A stretch of DNA of 20,260 bases from an uncultured Collinsella sp. (GTDB taxonomy: Bacteria; Actinomycetota; Coriobacteriia; Coriobacteriales; Coriobacteriaceae), in assembly GCA_900541185.1 (NCBI GenBank), contig UQIQ01000041.1, forward strand, positions 1-20,260, given 5' to 3'. Both the position numbers and the translations under genes were made by a program. The notes under the pieces were generated by a model. That model saw nothing but the letters and a program-made list of their open reading frames with translations. It was not told the origin of the DNA and did no database searches. Of this stretch, positions 13,114-20,260 are shown piece after piece (within the stretch, counting starts at the first letter, position 1; each line of letters opens with the position of its first letter).

Positions 13114-15667
13114 GCCCGCAAAGGGTAACGGGGCCGAGGATGCCGCTGGGGGCGACGGGCTCGGTGAGGGCGAAAATGTCGGGGATCGCATGGTCGAGCG
13201 TGTTGATGACGTCGATCGTGAGCTCATGCGCACCGGCGGAAAGTGCGCCGGCGGCAAAACGATAGGGCGGGCAGATGCGTGTGCCGAGCGGGCGTCCATC
13301 GAGCGTGAGCGTCGCGGTTTCGTAGACGTCTCCCAGGTCGATTGTGGCGTCGGCGCAATCGTTGGCCAGCTCAAATGACACATGATATCGGTAGGTACCG
13401 CAGGTGCCGGTGAACAGATCGGCTGTAAGGTCGCACAGGTGCTTGAGCTTTTGTGATTCACCAAAGGCGCCATTGCTGCCAGCAGGAGAGAGGGCGACGG
13501 TCCATGGGCCTTCGATGCGCAGGCCGAGCGACGTATCAGCGTCGATTGCGCCGTCTCCAGGCGCATTCTTGCTGCTCGTTTCCAAAACAACGATGCAGCT
13601 CTCGAAGGGTGCGAGCTCCAACGCACCGTCAAACGCAACGGGCCCGGCGCCGTTTAGCAGGTCGAGCCGCGTGCCGCAAAGGCGCTCGCCTGTCGCAAGT
13701 GCAACCGTGCAGTCGATACGCTCGCGTGGGTGTTCGTTGACGAGCATAACGTAGGTCTCGCCCACCCGCTCGTAGCGAAGTGCGCGTAGCCAAGGCTGCG
13801 GTGTGTCAGGCACAACGGTCTGCAGTCCCGCGCTTGCAAGCGCGCGGGCGACATCGGCCAGCGGCGTTGCGACGAGCCTTCCCAGCTCGACCGCGCCATC
13901 GGTATCGTAGAATGTGCCGGGCACCTCGTCGACGGCAAGCACCATAACGCCTGCATCCGCCATGCGTCTCATTGCCTCCGCCGTCGCAGCGCCAATAAAT
14001 GAAGCTCCTGGCATAACAAACGCCTGGTAACGACAATCGTTTACGGTAAGTAATCCGTCGGCAGTCGAAACCTCGTAACGGTTCTCATCCTCAAAAGCCT
14101 CGGCGGGCACAAAATCAAAGTCGATCTGCGCGCGCGTGAGCTCTGCCGCCACGCGCTCGATAGGCATGGCGTTGCCGGCCCATTCGGCATCGGCATGGTA
14201 CAGGATGGCAACGGGGCGCATGGCATAGCCTCCTGAAAACAGCGTTGCCGTACGGTTCATATAGCTCATGAGCTGGCCAAAGTGCGGCCATTGCGGATTG
14301 TTGCCGTGTGCGTAAAAGTGCGGCGGGCAGTCCCAATCGGGGAAGGGCGCCATGCTAAACGCGTGCGGCGTAAACCAGTTAATACCGCGGACGAGCATGT
14401 GGTCGGCGATCCATTTCATCTCGCGCAAGCCCTCGTGCCAGCCGAAGGCGCCAAAGACCTCGGCCATGCAGCGCCCCTGCTTTTTGGGGTCGAGGCGTGC
14501 GGCCGAAGAGCCCAACTTGGCGAGCGCGTAGGTAAAGAACTCCATGTTCCACGCGCCGTGGAAGTAGCTGTAACGTCTGTGGTCGACGCCGGGGGCAAGC
14601 TGGTTGATGACAACGTCGATGCCCGCCATATCCTGCCCGGCGACCGCGCGGAAGTAGTGTCCGGCGCCCTGGCCCAGGCGCGTGTGGCAACTCTTGTCCT
14701 CAATCACATGTCCGATGTGCATGACGCCGCGCTTGCGGCACCAGTCACCAATCTGCTCGTCAAAGCACGCGCGGTAGAGTTGCGTGGCGATGTCCATGTA
14801 AGTGTGGCGGACCCGAGCGCCGGCGGGGTCGCGCGTCCAAAGGCCGCGGAGCTCGGCAAGCCAGCTCGCGCTCAACTCCTCGTGCAAGCGGCGGGCAAGT
14901 TCATCCGACCAGGGCAGTGCCATATCGCCGCGTCCAATAAAGCTGCTGGTGGAAGCGTCTTCGAGGGTCGCACCCTTCTCGTTCATAAAGCCCGGTTCAT
15001 CGGTAAAGAAGCCCAGAATGGTCTTGCCGAACTCGTCGCCCAGATGCTCAAACGTGGGTTCGTAGACGGCGTTGATGAGCATACGGCACGAATCGGCGTC
15101 GACCATGTTGATGTACTCATCGCGAAAGCCGGTCTTTTGGCTGGTGACGTAGAGCTCGAGGGTGGTGATGCCGGCAGGAGCGTCAAAGCGCAGGCGGACG
15201 GGAGTGCCGTCCTCGGTCTGTTCAACGGCGAGCTCAAGGTCGAGCGGTGCACCGGCGGCGTCGAAAGTCGCCGTGCCCACAAAGCGCTCCGTGGGATCCA
15301 TAAGATTACCGAGCTTAATGGTCGTGGACGGCTGGGGACCGACGACCGTTACCGTGTGATGCTTAAGCACGGTCTTTTTGAGCGCGGGGTCTACATCCTC
15401 GCCTGCAAGCGCGCCGTTGGCGTAGCCCGTGGGAAAGTGGGCATCATCGAGCAGCCAGATCTTCAAGTCCAGGCGCTTGCACTCGCCAATGATAAAACGC
15501 AGGTCGGACCACCAGCCGTCGCGACAAAACTCGGGATGCGTGCGCGATTCGAGGCAGACCTCGTGGATGTCCGCCCCGGCAATCTGCTCTAAGTATTCGG
15601 TAATCGTCTCGCGCGCCTCGCCCTTGAGCCACAAGAACGGAAGCACATGGTTGTCGTATGCCGCCAT
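13097..15667 (-). CDS. Large glycoside hydrolase, GH106-like (alpha-L-rhamnosidase type)
   Basis: 856 residues from ATG 15667, with GGAG 5 bases upstream; a GTG two codons earlier is possible but overlaps the site. Residues about 1-110 open a TIM-barrel (LPFLWLKGEA, then LKIWLLDDAHFPTGYANG). The middle (about 205-450) carries FFTDEPGF, GVMHIGHVIEDK, CMAEVFGAFGW and MLVRGINWFTPHAFS, which resemble the motifs and order of GH106-like glycosidases. Residues about 470-640 are a Rossmann-like beta/alpha stretch, and about 715-850 a galactose-binding-like beta-sandwich with the GH2-type YRYHVSFEL and DVYETATLTLDG. No signal peptide was seen, so it is probably cytosolic. It is divergent from an AraC regulator and upstream of an RpiR regulator. 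The end (QNLPK) is encoded by a repeat. Glycosidase is likely; rhamnosidase specificity is unproven. Confidence 0.82.
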   Translation of the reverse strand: MAAYDNHVLPFLWLKGEARETITEYLEQIAGADIHEVCLESRTHPEFCRDGWWSDLRFIIGECKRLDLKIWLLDDAHFPTGYANGALAGEDVDPALKKTVLKHHTVTVVGPQPSTTIKLGNLMDPTERFVGTATFDAAGAPLDLELAVEQTEDGTPVRLRFDAPAGITTLELYVTSQKTGFRDEYINMVDADSCRMLINAVYEPTFEHLGDEFGKTILGFFTDEPGFMNEKGATLEDASTSSFIGRGDMALPWSDELARRLHEELSASWLAELRGLWTRDPAGARVRHTYMDIATQLYRACFDEQIGDWCRKRGVMHIGHVIEDKSCHTRLGQGAGHYFRAVAGQDMAGIDVVINQLAPGVDHRRYSYFHGAWNMEFFTYALAKLGSSAARLDPKKQGRCMAEVFGAFGWHEGLREMKWIADHMLVRGINWFTPHAFSMAPFPDWDCPPHFYAHGNNPQWPHFGQLMSYMNRTATLFSGGYAMRPVAILYHADAEWAGNAMPIERVAAELTRAQIDFDFVPAEAFEDENRYEVSTADGLLTVNDCRYQAFVMPGASFIGAATAEAMRRMADAGVMVLAVDEVPGTFYDTDGAVELGRLVATPLADVARALASAGLQTVVPDTPQPWLRALRYERVGETYVMLVNEHPRERIDCTVALATGERLCGTRLDLLNGAGPVAFDGALELAPFESCIVVLETSSKNAPGDGAIDADTSLGLRIEGPWTVALSPAGSNGAFGESQKLKHLCDLTADLFTGTCGTYRYHVSFELANDCADATIDLGDVYETATLTLDGRPLGTRICPPYRFAAGALSAGAHELTIDVINTLDHAIPDIFALTEPVAPSGILGPVTLCGQNLPK

Positions 15668-15783
15668 ATCCACTCCTCTAAAACAAACCTTTTAAATCGA
15701 TTGAAGTCAGAGTACGTCGCGCGCACACTCCTGCTAATATCAAAACCACGGCAGAATATGACCAAATCAATGATGGTGGCGCT
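15668..15783. promoter_or_regulatory. Divergent promoter region, glycosidase / AraC regulator
   Basis: These 116 bases must hold the promoters of both the minus-strand glycosidase operon and the plus-strand AraC gene. It is more A/T-rich than its flanks and includes the short palindrome AATCGATT near 15705. I could not assign -35/-10 boxes with confidence. The arrangement is typical of an AraC protein that controls its divergent neighbour. Confidence 0.5.
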
Positions 15784-16791
15784 ATGGATATCGCGCGTTT
15801 GGACAATCTTTTGCTCAAGCTGACCGACAGCGAGCTCGCTTACTGCGAAGGCACCCGCTATGACTGGAACGATGCGTTCAGCTCGGGTCATCAGCAGAAT
15901 ATCGGTGAAAAACATATCCATAAAATCGGTGACCCGACGCGAGCCCTGCACCAAGAAGGCATGCCTGAGGGCCTGTCAATCGTGCGCAACTCGCGCTTTA
16001 ACCCCGTGCCGGAGCATGTGCACAACTATGTCGAAATCAGCTATGTCTATCGCGGGCATGCGCCGCAGGTCGTCAACGGCGCACGGCTCACGCTTGCCCA
16101 AAACGAGGTGCTCTTGCTCGACGCGGCCTGTCCGCATGCCGTAGGCGAGCTCGGCGAGCATGACATTATGCTGAGCATCGTCATCTCGCGGGTGATGTTG
16201 CACCGCAGCCTAGAGCAGAGCCTGTCGCCGTCAAGCGCCGTCTCGCAGTTCCTCATTAATGCCCTCAATGACGAAACCGACCACCGCGGTCATGTGCATT
16301 TCCGCACGGGCAACAGCCGCCGCGTGCGCCGATATATGCAGGAGATGCTGTGCGAGCTTCTGGAGCCGACGGCGGCGAGTCCCCAGATCGTGTCGAGGCT
16401 GTTTGAGTTGCTGCTGGTCGAACTTATGCAAAGCTATGAGACATCGCTGCTGCAGGCGGACATGCCCACGCTGCCTTCGGCGCAGGTCGCGGCCTCCGTG
16501 AGCTACATCGAGCGCCATGCCTGCGATTGTACGCTCGAGGACGTAGCTCGCCACCTGCATCTGAGTCCCAACTACGCAAGCGCGCTGCTCAAACGGCAGA
16601 CGGGCCGCACGTTTATGCAGCTCGTGCAGGAGAGCCGCCTGGCACGCGCGGCAACATTGCTCGACGCCGGCGCTACTGCCGAAACCGCGGCGCGCGAGGC
16701 CGGCTACGCCAACATGAGCTTCTTCTACAAAAAGTTTGCCGAGCGCTATGGCTGCACGCCGGCCGTCTACCGCCGGCGTTTGCCCAGATAA
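15784..16791 (+). CDS. AraC-family regulator with cupin sensor domain
   Basis: 335 residues from ATG 15784; the upstream site is weak (GGTGG), but no better in-frame start exists. Residues about 70-150 form an AraC-type cupin ligand-binding domain (FNPVPEHVHNYVEISYVYRG, then LTLAQNEVLLLDAACPHAV) whose histidines are typical of sugar-sensing members. Residues about 235-335 are the double helix-turn-helix, with CTLEDVARHLHLSPNYASALLKRQTG and AAREAGYANMSFFYKKFAERYGCTP. It is divergent from the large glycosidase gene across 116 bp, so it most likely activates that operon in response to a sugar; GH1 downstream on the same strand may also be a target. The stop codon at 16789-16791 overlaps copy 2 of the 38-bp repeat. 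Confidence 0.93.
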   Translation: MDIARLDNLLLKLTDSELAYCEGTRYDWNDAFSSGHQQNIGEKHIHKIGDPTRALHQEGMPEGLSIVRNSRFNPVPEHVHNYVEISYVYRGHAPQVVNGARLTLAQNEVLLLDAACPHAVGELGEHDIMLSIVISRVMLHRSLEQSLSPSSAVSQFLINALNDETDHRGHVHFRTGNSRRVRRYMQEMLCELLEPTAASPQIVSRLFELLLVELMQSYETSLLQADMPTLPSAQVAASVSYIERHACDCTLEDVARHLHLSPNYASALLKRQTGRTFMQLVQESRLARAATLLDAGATAETAAREAGYANMSFFYKKFAERYGCTPAVYRRRLPR

Positions 16792-16827
16792 AACCTGCCA
16801 AAATAAACCTGTCCCTTTTTGGCAGGT
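16790..16827. repeat. 38-bp hairpin repeat, copy 2
   Basis: It is an exact reverse complement of 13076-13113 and forms the same 12-bp stem (AAAACCTGCC ... GGCAGGT). It begins within the stop codon of the AraC gene. With copy 1 it bounds the 3.7-kb glycosidase/AraC pair, each copy lying at the 3' end of an outward-reading gene. No transposase or target duplication was seen. Confidence 0.9.
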
Positions 16828-16963
16828 ATCAGGAAGTGTCAGGGGCGGGGCGGTGACGGGGCGCAAGGGCGAAAAGAAGTGTCGGGTTTGGTGCGCCCGC
16901 TTCTGCCCGTCCCGCGCGTGGGCGATACTCGGCTTATCGACCCACGATGCAAAGGAGATGCTC

Positions 16964-18412
16964 ATGGCAAACATCAAGTTCCCCGAGGGATTCTATTGGG
17001 GCGGCGCCACCGCCGCCAACCAGTTTGAGGGCGCTTGGAACGTGGACGGCCGCGGTCCTTCCGTCGACGACCATTTCTTGGGCGGCAGCTACAAGGAGCC
17101 GCGTCAGATTACGACCGACATCGACCCCAACCGCTTCTACCCCAATCATGACGGTATCGATTTCTACCACCACTACGAGGAGGACATCGCGCTGTTCGCC
17201 GAGATGGGCTTCAATATGTTCCGCATGTCCATCTCCTGGAGCCGTATCTTCTCCAACGGCGACGACGCTGAGCCCAACGAGGCCGGCCTCGCCTTCTACG
17301 ACTGCGTCTTCGACTGCCTGCGCGCCCACAATATCGAGCCGCTCGTGACCCTCTCGCACTACGAGATGCCCTATCACCTGGTCGAGAAATACAACGGCTG
17401 GGCGAGCCGCGAGCTCATCGGCTTCTTTGAGAAGTACTGCCAGACCGTCTTCGACCGCTATCAGGACAAGGTCAAGTTCTGGCTCACCTTCAACGAGATC
17501 AACTGCGGTACTCAGGACATGGGCAACCTCTTTGAGACCAGCATGATTCAGGGCTTTGAGGGTCCGGCGTCGGCGGTCCACACCACGCCGCAGACTCGTA
17601 TGCAGGCGTTGCATCACCAGTTTGTCGCCAGCGGCCGCGTCGTGCGCTATGCCCATGAGCATTACCCGCAGTTTAAGATGGGAAACATGGACTGCTTCAT
17701 TCTTTCCTATGCCGCCACGTGCGATCCGGCCGACGTGTTCGCCACGCAGCAGGAGATGAATACCATGAACTGGTACTGCTCCGACGTGCAGGTGCGCGGC
17801 AAGTACCCGTTCTATGCCAAGCGCTTCTGGGCCGAGAACGATGTCGAGCTCGTGATGGAGGACGGCGACCTGCAGGATATCGCCGACGGCAAGGTTGATT
17901 TCTACACCTTTAGCTACTACATGTCCGGCACCGTGGGCACCCACAAGGATCACGAGATGACCGAGGGCAACATGACCTTTGGCGGCAAGAATCCCTATCT
18001 GGAGTCCACCGACTGGGGCTGGCAGATCGATCCGCTGGGTCTGCGCATCGCCCTCAACGAGATTTACGCCCGCTACGAGATTCCGCTGATGGTGGTCGAG
18101 AACGGCATGGGCGCCTGCGACGAGGTCGAGGAGGACGGCTCCGTCCATGACCCGTATCGCATCGCCTACCTGCAGAGCCACATTAAGGCCATGGGCGAGG
18201 CCATTGCCGATGGCGTTGACCTGATTGCCTACACCTGGTGGGGTCCCATCGACCTGGTTTCCGCCGGCACTGGCGAGATGCGCAAGCGCTACGGCTTCAT
18301 CCACGTCGATAAGTACGACGACGGCACCGGTACCTACGAGCGCCGCCGCAAGGACAGCTTCTTCGCATACCAGAAGATCATCAAGTCCAACGGCACCGAG
18401 GGCTTGGAATGA
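16964..18412 (+). CDS. GH1 6-phospho-beta-glucosidase
   Basis: 482 residues from ATG 16964, with AAAGGAG 6 bases upstream. The enzyme hydrolyses 6-phospho-beta-glucosides made by a PTS into glucose 6-phosphate and an aglycone or sugar, in the cytosol. The GH1 barrel covers the whole chain. The acid/base is E178 in TFNEIN and the nucleophile E379 in VVENGMG. S433, K441 and Y443 in the loop SAGTGEMRKRYGF match the phosphate-binding S...K-x-Y signature that separates 6-phospho-glucosidases from plain beta-glucosidases. The length is normal. It is followed by the EIIA gene in the same direction, although a promoter separates them. The same frame stays open for 37 codons beyond the TGA stop (separate entry). 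Gene name (bglA-like) not assigned, as several paralogues are usual. Confidence 0.95.
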   Translation: MANIKFPEGFYWGGATAANQFEGAWNVDGRGPSVDDHFLGGSYKEPRQITTDIDPNRFYPNHDGIDFYHHYEEDIALFAEMGFNMFRMSISWSRIFSNGDDAEPNEAGLAFYDCVFDCLRAHNIEPLVTLSHYEMPYHLVEKYNGWASRELIGFFEKYCQTVFDRYQDKVKFWLTFNEINCGTQDMGNLFETSMIQGFEGPASAVHTTPQTRMQALHHQFVASGRVVRYAHEHYPQFKMGNMDCFILSYAATCDPADVFATQQEMNTMNWYCSDVQVRGKYPFYAKRFWAENDVELVMEDGDLQDIADGKVDFYTFSYYMSGTVGTHKDHEMTEGNMTFGGKNPYLESTDWGWQIDPLGLRIALNEIYARYEIPLMVVENGMGACDEVEEDGSVHDPYRIAYLQSHIKAMGEAIADGVDLIAYTWWGPIDLVSAGTGEMRKRYGFIHVDKYDDGTGTYERRRKDSFFAYQKIIKSNGTEGLE

Positions 18413-18526
18413 TTGAGCTCCGGCGTTCCGCCGAACGCCGGACCGGCCGCCGACTACGTGACCACCGACGTCGATGACGACGGCATCTGGAACGCTTTTG
18501 TTCACCCGGGGCTTATCGAGGCTTAA
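18413..18526 (+). other. In-frame open extension after the GH1 stop codon
   Basis: The GH1 frame continues after TGA (18410-18412) for 37 codons to TAA (18524-18526). It ends in a sequence with native-looking codon use and composition (DYVTTDVDDDGIWNAFVHPG). It may be the remnant of a coding segment or chance. A 9-bp hairpin (CCGGCGTTC/GAACGCCGG, 18420-18441) lies just after the stop; it lacks a T run. No ribosome site for an independent start was seen. Confidence 0.35.
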
Positions 18527-18597
18527 TCGACAATATGAGTCCCCATGGGAAAAGGTTTTGGAAGGGCTTGGAAGGGCTTGTGATTCGGGCCCTCGCC

Positions 18598-18626
18598 TTA
18601 GCATTTTGGCCATTTGGCACTATAAT
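18598..18626 (+). promoter_or_regulatory. Predicted promoter of the EIIA gene
   Basis: A consensus -10 TATAAT (18621-18626) lies 17 bases after a -35-like TTAGCA (18598-18603, four of six matches). It is about 50 bases before the EIIA start and means this gene can be expressed apart from GH1. Just upstream is a 10-base tandem repeat, TTGGAAGGGC twice (about 18557-18576). Confidence 0.75.
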
Positions 18627-18675
18627 CACCATAGGTATGCGCATAACGTTGCGCTTAATCAAGAGGAGAAAACGT

Positions 18676-19212
18676 ATGGGTCTGTTTGACATGTTCAAGA
18701 AGAAGGCTGAGCCCGCGGCAGCTGCTGCTCCGGCCTCCATCTCTGCTTCTGCCGGCGCCGACGTGCTGTGCTCGCCTGTCAAGGGCAAGGTCATCAAGAT
18801 GGCCGACGTGCCCGATCCCGTCTTTGGCGGCGAGGTCCTGGGCAAGGGCTGCGCCGTGTGGCCCGAGGACGACCTGGTCTACGCTCCCTGCGACGGCAAG
18901 GTGACCGTCACCATGGGTCACGCCGTGGGCCTGCAGTCCGATAGCGGCATCGAGGTTCTGGTGCACGTCGGTGTCGATACCGTCAACATGAACGGCGACG
19001 GCTTCGAGGGCTTCGTCAAGGCCGACGACGTCGTGAAGGCTGGCCAGCCCATACTCAAGATCGACCGCGCCAAGATCGCCGCTGCCGGTTACAAGGACTG
19101 CGTCGTCGTGGCTGTGTCCAACACCGCCGAGTTTGCCGATGTCGAGCTCGCCGTTGAGGCTGAGTCCGCCGTCGCCGCCGGCGATGCCATCGTCAAGGTC
19201 GTCCGCAAGTAA
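18676..19212 (+). CDS. Stand-alone PTS EIIA of the glucose (Crr) superfamily
   Basis: 178 residues from ATG 18676, behind AAGAGGAG spaced 7 bases away. Residues about 1-28 are a short basic start and an Ala/Ser-rich linker; about 29-178 are the beta-sandwich EIIA domain. H97 in VLVHVGVDTV is the phosphorylated histidine and H82 in MGHAVG its partner. The 15-residue spacing is the same as between His75 and His90 of E. coli EIIA-Glc. It passes phosphate from HPr to an EIIB; the EIIBC at 6349, which lacks its own EIIA, is the obvious local partner. Like Crr it might also regulate other systems. It has its own promoter and a terminator on either side of a single-gene unit. Called crr-like without assigning the name. 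Confidence 0.95.
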   Translation: MGLFDMFKKKAEPAAAAAPASISASAGADVLCSPVKGKVIKMADVPDPVFGGEVLGKGCAVWPEDDLVYAPCDGKVTVTMGHAVGLQSDSGIEVLVHVGVDTVNMNGDGFEGFVKADDVVKAGQPILKIDRAKIAAAGYKDCVVVAVSNTAEFADVELAVEAESAVAAGDAIVKVVRK

Positions 19213-19237
19213 GCTGTAACGTCCAGAGGATGTTTTA

Positions 19238-19267
19238 GGGTGGTTGGATTGTCCGGCCACCCTTTTT
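19238..19267 (+). terminator. Rho-independent terminator after the EIIA gene
   Basis: GGGTGGTTGGA and TCCGGCCACCC form an 11-bp stem (two G-U pairs) around TTG and are followed by TTTTT (19263-19267), 25 bases after the stop codon. Confidence 0.92.
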
Positions 19268-19448
19268 ATTAGACCGGGTGCACGCGTTTATTGTACGTTG
19301 GGCAAGTCTACAGACCGTTCGGATACTAAAACGAACCGACCGCGCCTTCGTACTGCCGAGGGTGTTCATAAGTGGATACTATGGGCTTACCTTATTACAA
19401 CGTGCGCCGTGTCTGGGAAGCGCGGTGCCGCTCATTGGGAGGAACAAC

Positions 19449-20006
19449 ATGAAAAAGAAGCTGCTGCTTGCGCCCCTCATGGCCGTCTTGGTTGCGTGCG
19501 TGGTCCTGCTTTCCGGCTGCGGAGGCCCTTCGGTCGAGGAGCTCATCACCAAGGACCTTACGACTCAGTTTGATGAGGTTAAGAATGGCGGAGACGATTT
19601 CCTCGCCGGTCTGGAAGAGGCTTCGGGCGACGAGTTCGAGCAGCTGGGCATCGATCCCAAGGAGTATGCCAAGAGCTATCTCGAGGGCTTTGACTACAAG
19701 ATCGGCGACGTGACGGTCGACGAGGACAAGGGCACCGCAACTGCCGAGGTCACCATTACCTGCAAGTCAATGAACCAGATCGTTGAGGATTTTGCCACCC
19801 AGTATCAGGAGAAGGTCGCCGCGCTCGATTCGATGCCTTCCGATGACGAGTTGTACAAGATGGCCGGTCAGGTTATGGTCGATGTGACCAAGGCTGCTAA
19901 GACCAAGGACACCACGGTCACCTTCAAGTACACCGCCAATGACGATGGCGAGTGGTCTGCTGACGATTCCGCAACCAACGAGATGATGAATGCGATGATG
20001 AGCTAG
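19449..20006 (+). CDS. Small exported lipoprotein of unknown function
   Basis: 185 residues from ATG 19449, behind GGGAGGA spaced 5 bases away. It has a classic lipoprotein signal: basic MKKK, a hydrophobic core and the lipobox LSGC with the modified C24, so the mature protein should be anchored on the outer face of the cytoplasmic membrane. The mature part is acidic and looks like a small alpha/beta domain (about 30-180), with helices at about 28-70 and 110-150 and strands near YKIGDVTVDEDKGTATAEVTITC and TTVTFKYTANDDGEW. It resembles DUF5105-like lipoproteins of Gram-positive bacteria, but I am not sure of the family. It stands alone between two terminator-like elements, about 240 bp after EIIA; structured element copy B follows its stop. 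Confidence 0.88.
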   Translation: MKKKLLLAPLMAVLVACVVLLSGCGGPSVEELITKDLTTQFDEVKNGGDDFLAGLEEASGDEFEQLGIDPKEYAKSYLEGFDYKIGDVTVDEDKGTATAEVTITCKSMNQIVEDFATQYQEKVAALDSMPSDDELYKMAGQVMVDVTKAAKTKDTTVTFKYTANDDGEWSADDSATNEMMNAMMS

Positions 20007-20009
20007 GGG

Positions 20010-20180
20010 GTTACGCGGTTCTACGAACCGCGTAACGGCTCGACGCTGCGCGGGCACCAGAGCGACAACTTGTCATTCAAAGAGGACGGCATGACCAGAA
20101 GGTCTATGCCGTTCTCTTTTCATGCCAATTTGTTCGCTCTGGTGCCCGCTCGCTGTCCGTCCTCTACCTGCGGCGTTGCC
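20010..20180. repeat. Structured intergenic element, copy B (after the lipoprotein gene)
   Basis: It begins 3 bases after the stop codon with a perfect 11-bp hairpin (GTTACGCGGTT / AACCGCGTAAC, 20010-20036). The block 20042-20180 aligns with 11996-12135. Here the outer arms pair almost perfectly: GCGGGCACCAGAGCGA plus CAA on the left with TTG plus TTCGCTCTGGTGCCCGC on the right (one bulge), enclosing the inner terminator-like stem. The element could thus fold as a nested structure of about 110 bases. Confidence 0.8.
20079..20120. terminator. Terminator-like stem-loop inside element copy B
   Basis: GAGGACGGCATGACC pairs with GGTCTATGCCGTTCTC around AGAA, with one bulge and one G-U pair. AAA lies on the left and TTTT (20117-20120) on the right, so it may work in both directions. 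The loop and inner arm match copy A while the outer arm bases differ but still pair. Confidence 0.75.
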
Positions 20181-20187
20181 ATGGTGG

Positions 20188-20226
20188 TCATTGGGGCGGC
20201 AGCTGGGGACGTTCCTTTTAATATGA
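20188..20226. repeat. Degenerate TCATTGGGGACG repeat, copy 4
   Basis: TCATTGGGG (20188-20196) is followed by GGCAGCTGGGGACGTTCC, a string also related to GGCAGCTGGGGACAGTCC beside copy 1 (about 2884-2901). The hairpin arms are poor (TCATT against AATATGA). As with copy A and copy 3, it follows the structured element directly. From 20227 to the window end I see nothing further. Confidence 0.5.
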
Positions 20227-20260
20227 GCAGGACATTGTCAAGAGGCAAAATCGGGCCTGG

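Noticed and set aside
14282..15592. 436-codon plus-strand frame over the large glycosidase
   Set aside because: Antisense shadow without a ribosome site; the composition does not resemble a folded protein.
13076..16827. Composite transposon bounded by the 38-bp repeats
   Set aside because: There is no transposase, no target-site duplication, and the repeats are hairpins on stop codons, as expected for small dispersed elements.
16934..18613. 559-codon minus-strand frame over GH1
   Set aside because: Antisense shadow; GH1 on the plus strand has all catalytic residues.
19213..19448. Small RNA or tRNA between EIIA and the lipoprotein gene
   Set aside because: Apart from the terminator I could not fold a cloverleaf or find paired promoter boxes of good quality.

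Overview
The window looks like an accessory-metabolism stretch of a Coriobacteriia genome, most probably a gut Collinsella. The grounds are high GC with strong G/C third-position bias, strong Shine-Dalgarno sites, a LuxR-type regulator with a multi-membrane-span N-terminus of the kind abundant in that class, and several short intergenic repeats. The genus call rests on recognition of protein style, not on a search. The window begins at a contig edge: bases 1-48 are Illumina Nextera/P7 adapter, not biology.

Layout. (1) 49-2734, minus strand: a three-gene operon for a DUF4428 zinc-ribbon protein, a larger zinc-ribbon protein with two membrane spans, and an SPFH-domain protein cut off by the adapter. 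(2) 2943-5858, minus strand: an EstA-like esterase followed by a DUF1593/Sde182-type nucleoside-hydrolase-like protein. (3) 5859-6348: a divergent, relatively AT-rich control region dense in TAAAC/GTTTA dyads. (4) 6349-9300, plus strand: a beta-glucoside-type PTS EIIBC, a strong terminator, then a DUF4038 (apiosidase-like) glycoside hydrolase. (5) 9616-11963, plus strand: the membrane LuxR regulator, whose N-terminus appears frameshifted, and pyrE. (6) 12200-15667, minus strand: an RpiR/MurR regulator downstream of a large GH106-like glycosidase, with a divergent AraC regulator at 15784-16791. (7) 16964-19212, plus strand: a GH1 6-phospho-beta-glucosidase and a stand-alone PTS EIIA. (8) 19449-20006: a small lipoprotein.

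How they may work together. EIIBC (6349) and the free EIIA (18676) complement each other as one glucose/beta-glucoside-superfamily PTS. The GH1 enzyme carries the phosphate-binding signature expected for hydrolysing the phosphorylated glycoside that such a PTS delivers. The other glycosidases and the esterase have no visible export signals, so they probably act in the cytosol on imported, decorated plant-type glycosides. RpiR, AraC and an unseen repressor acting at the TAAAC dyads would control the modules. This is inference from content and context.

The least ordinary features are non-coding: (a) a nested stem-loop element present twice, after pyrE and after the lipoprotein gene; (b) a TCATTGGGGACG hairpin repeat in three good copies plus a degenerate one; (c) a 38-bp perfect repeat in inverted orientation bounding the glycosidase/AraC pair. 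I found no CRISPR array, tRNA, rRNA, transposase or phage gene.
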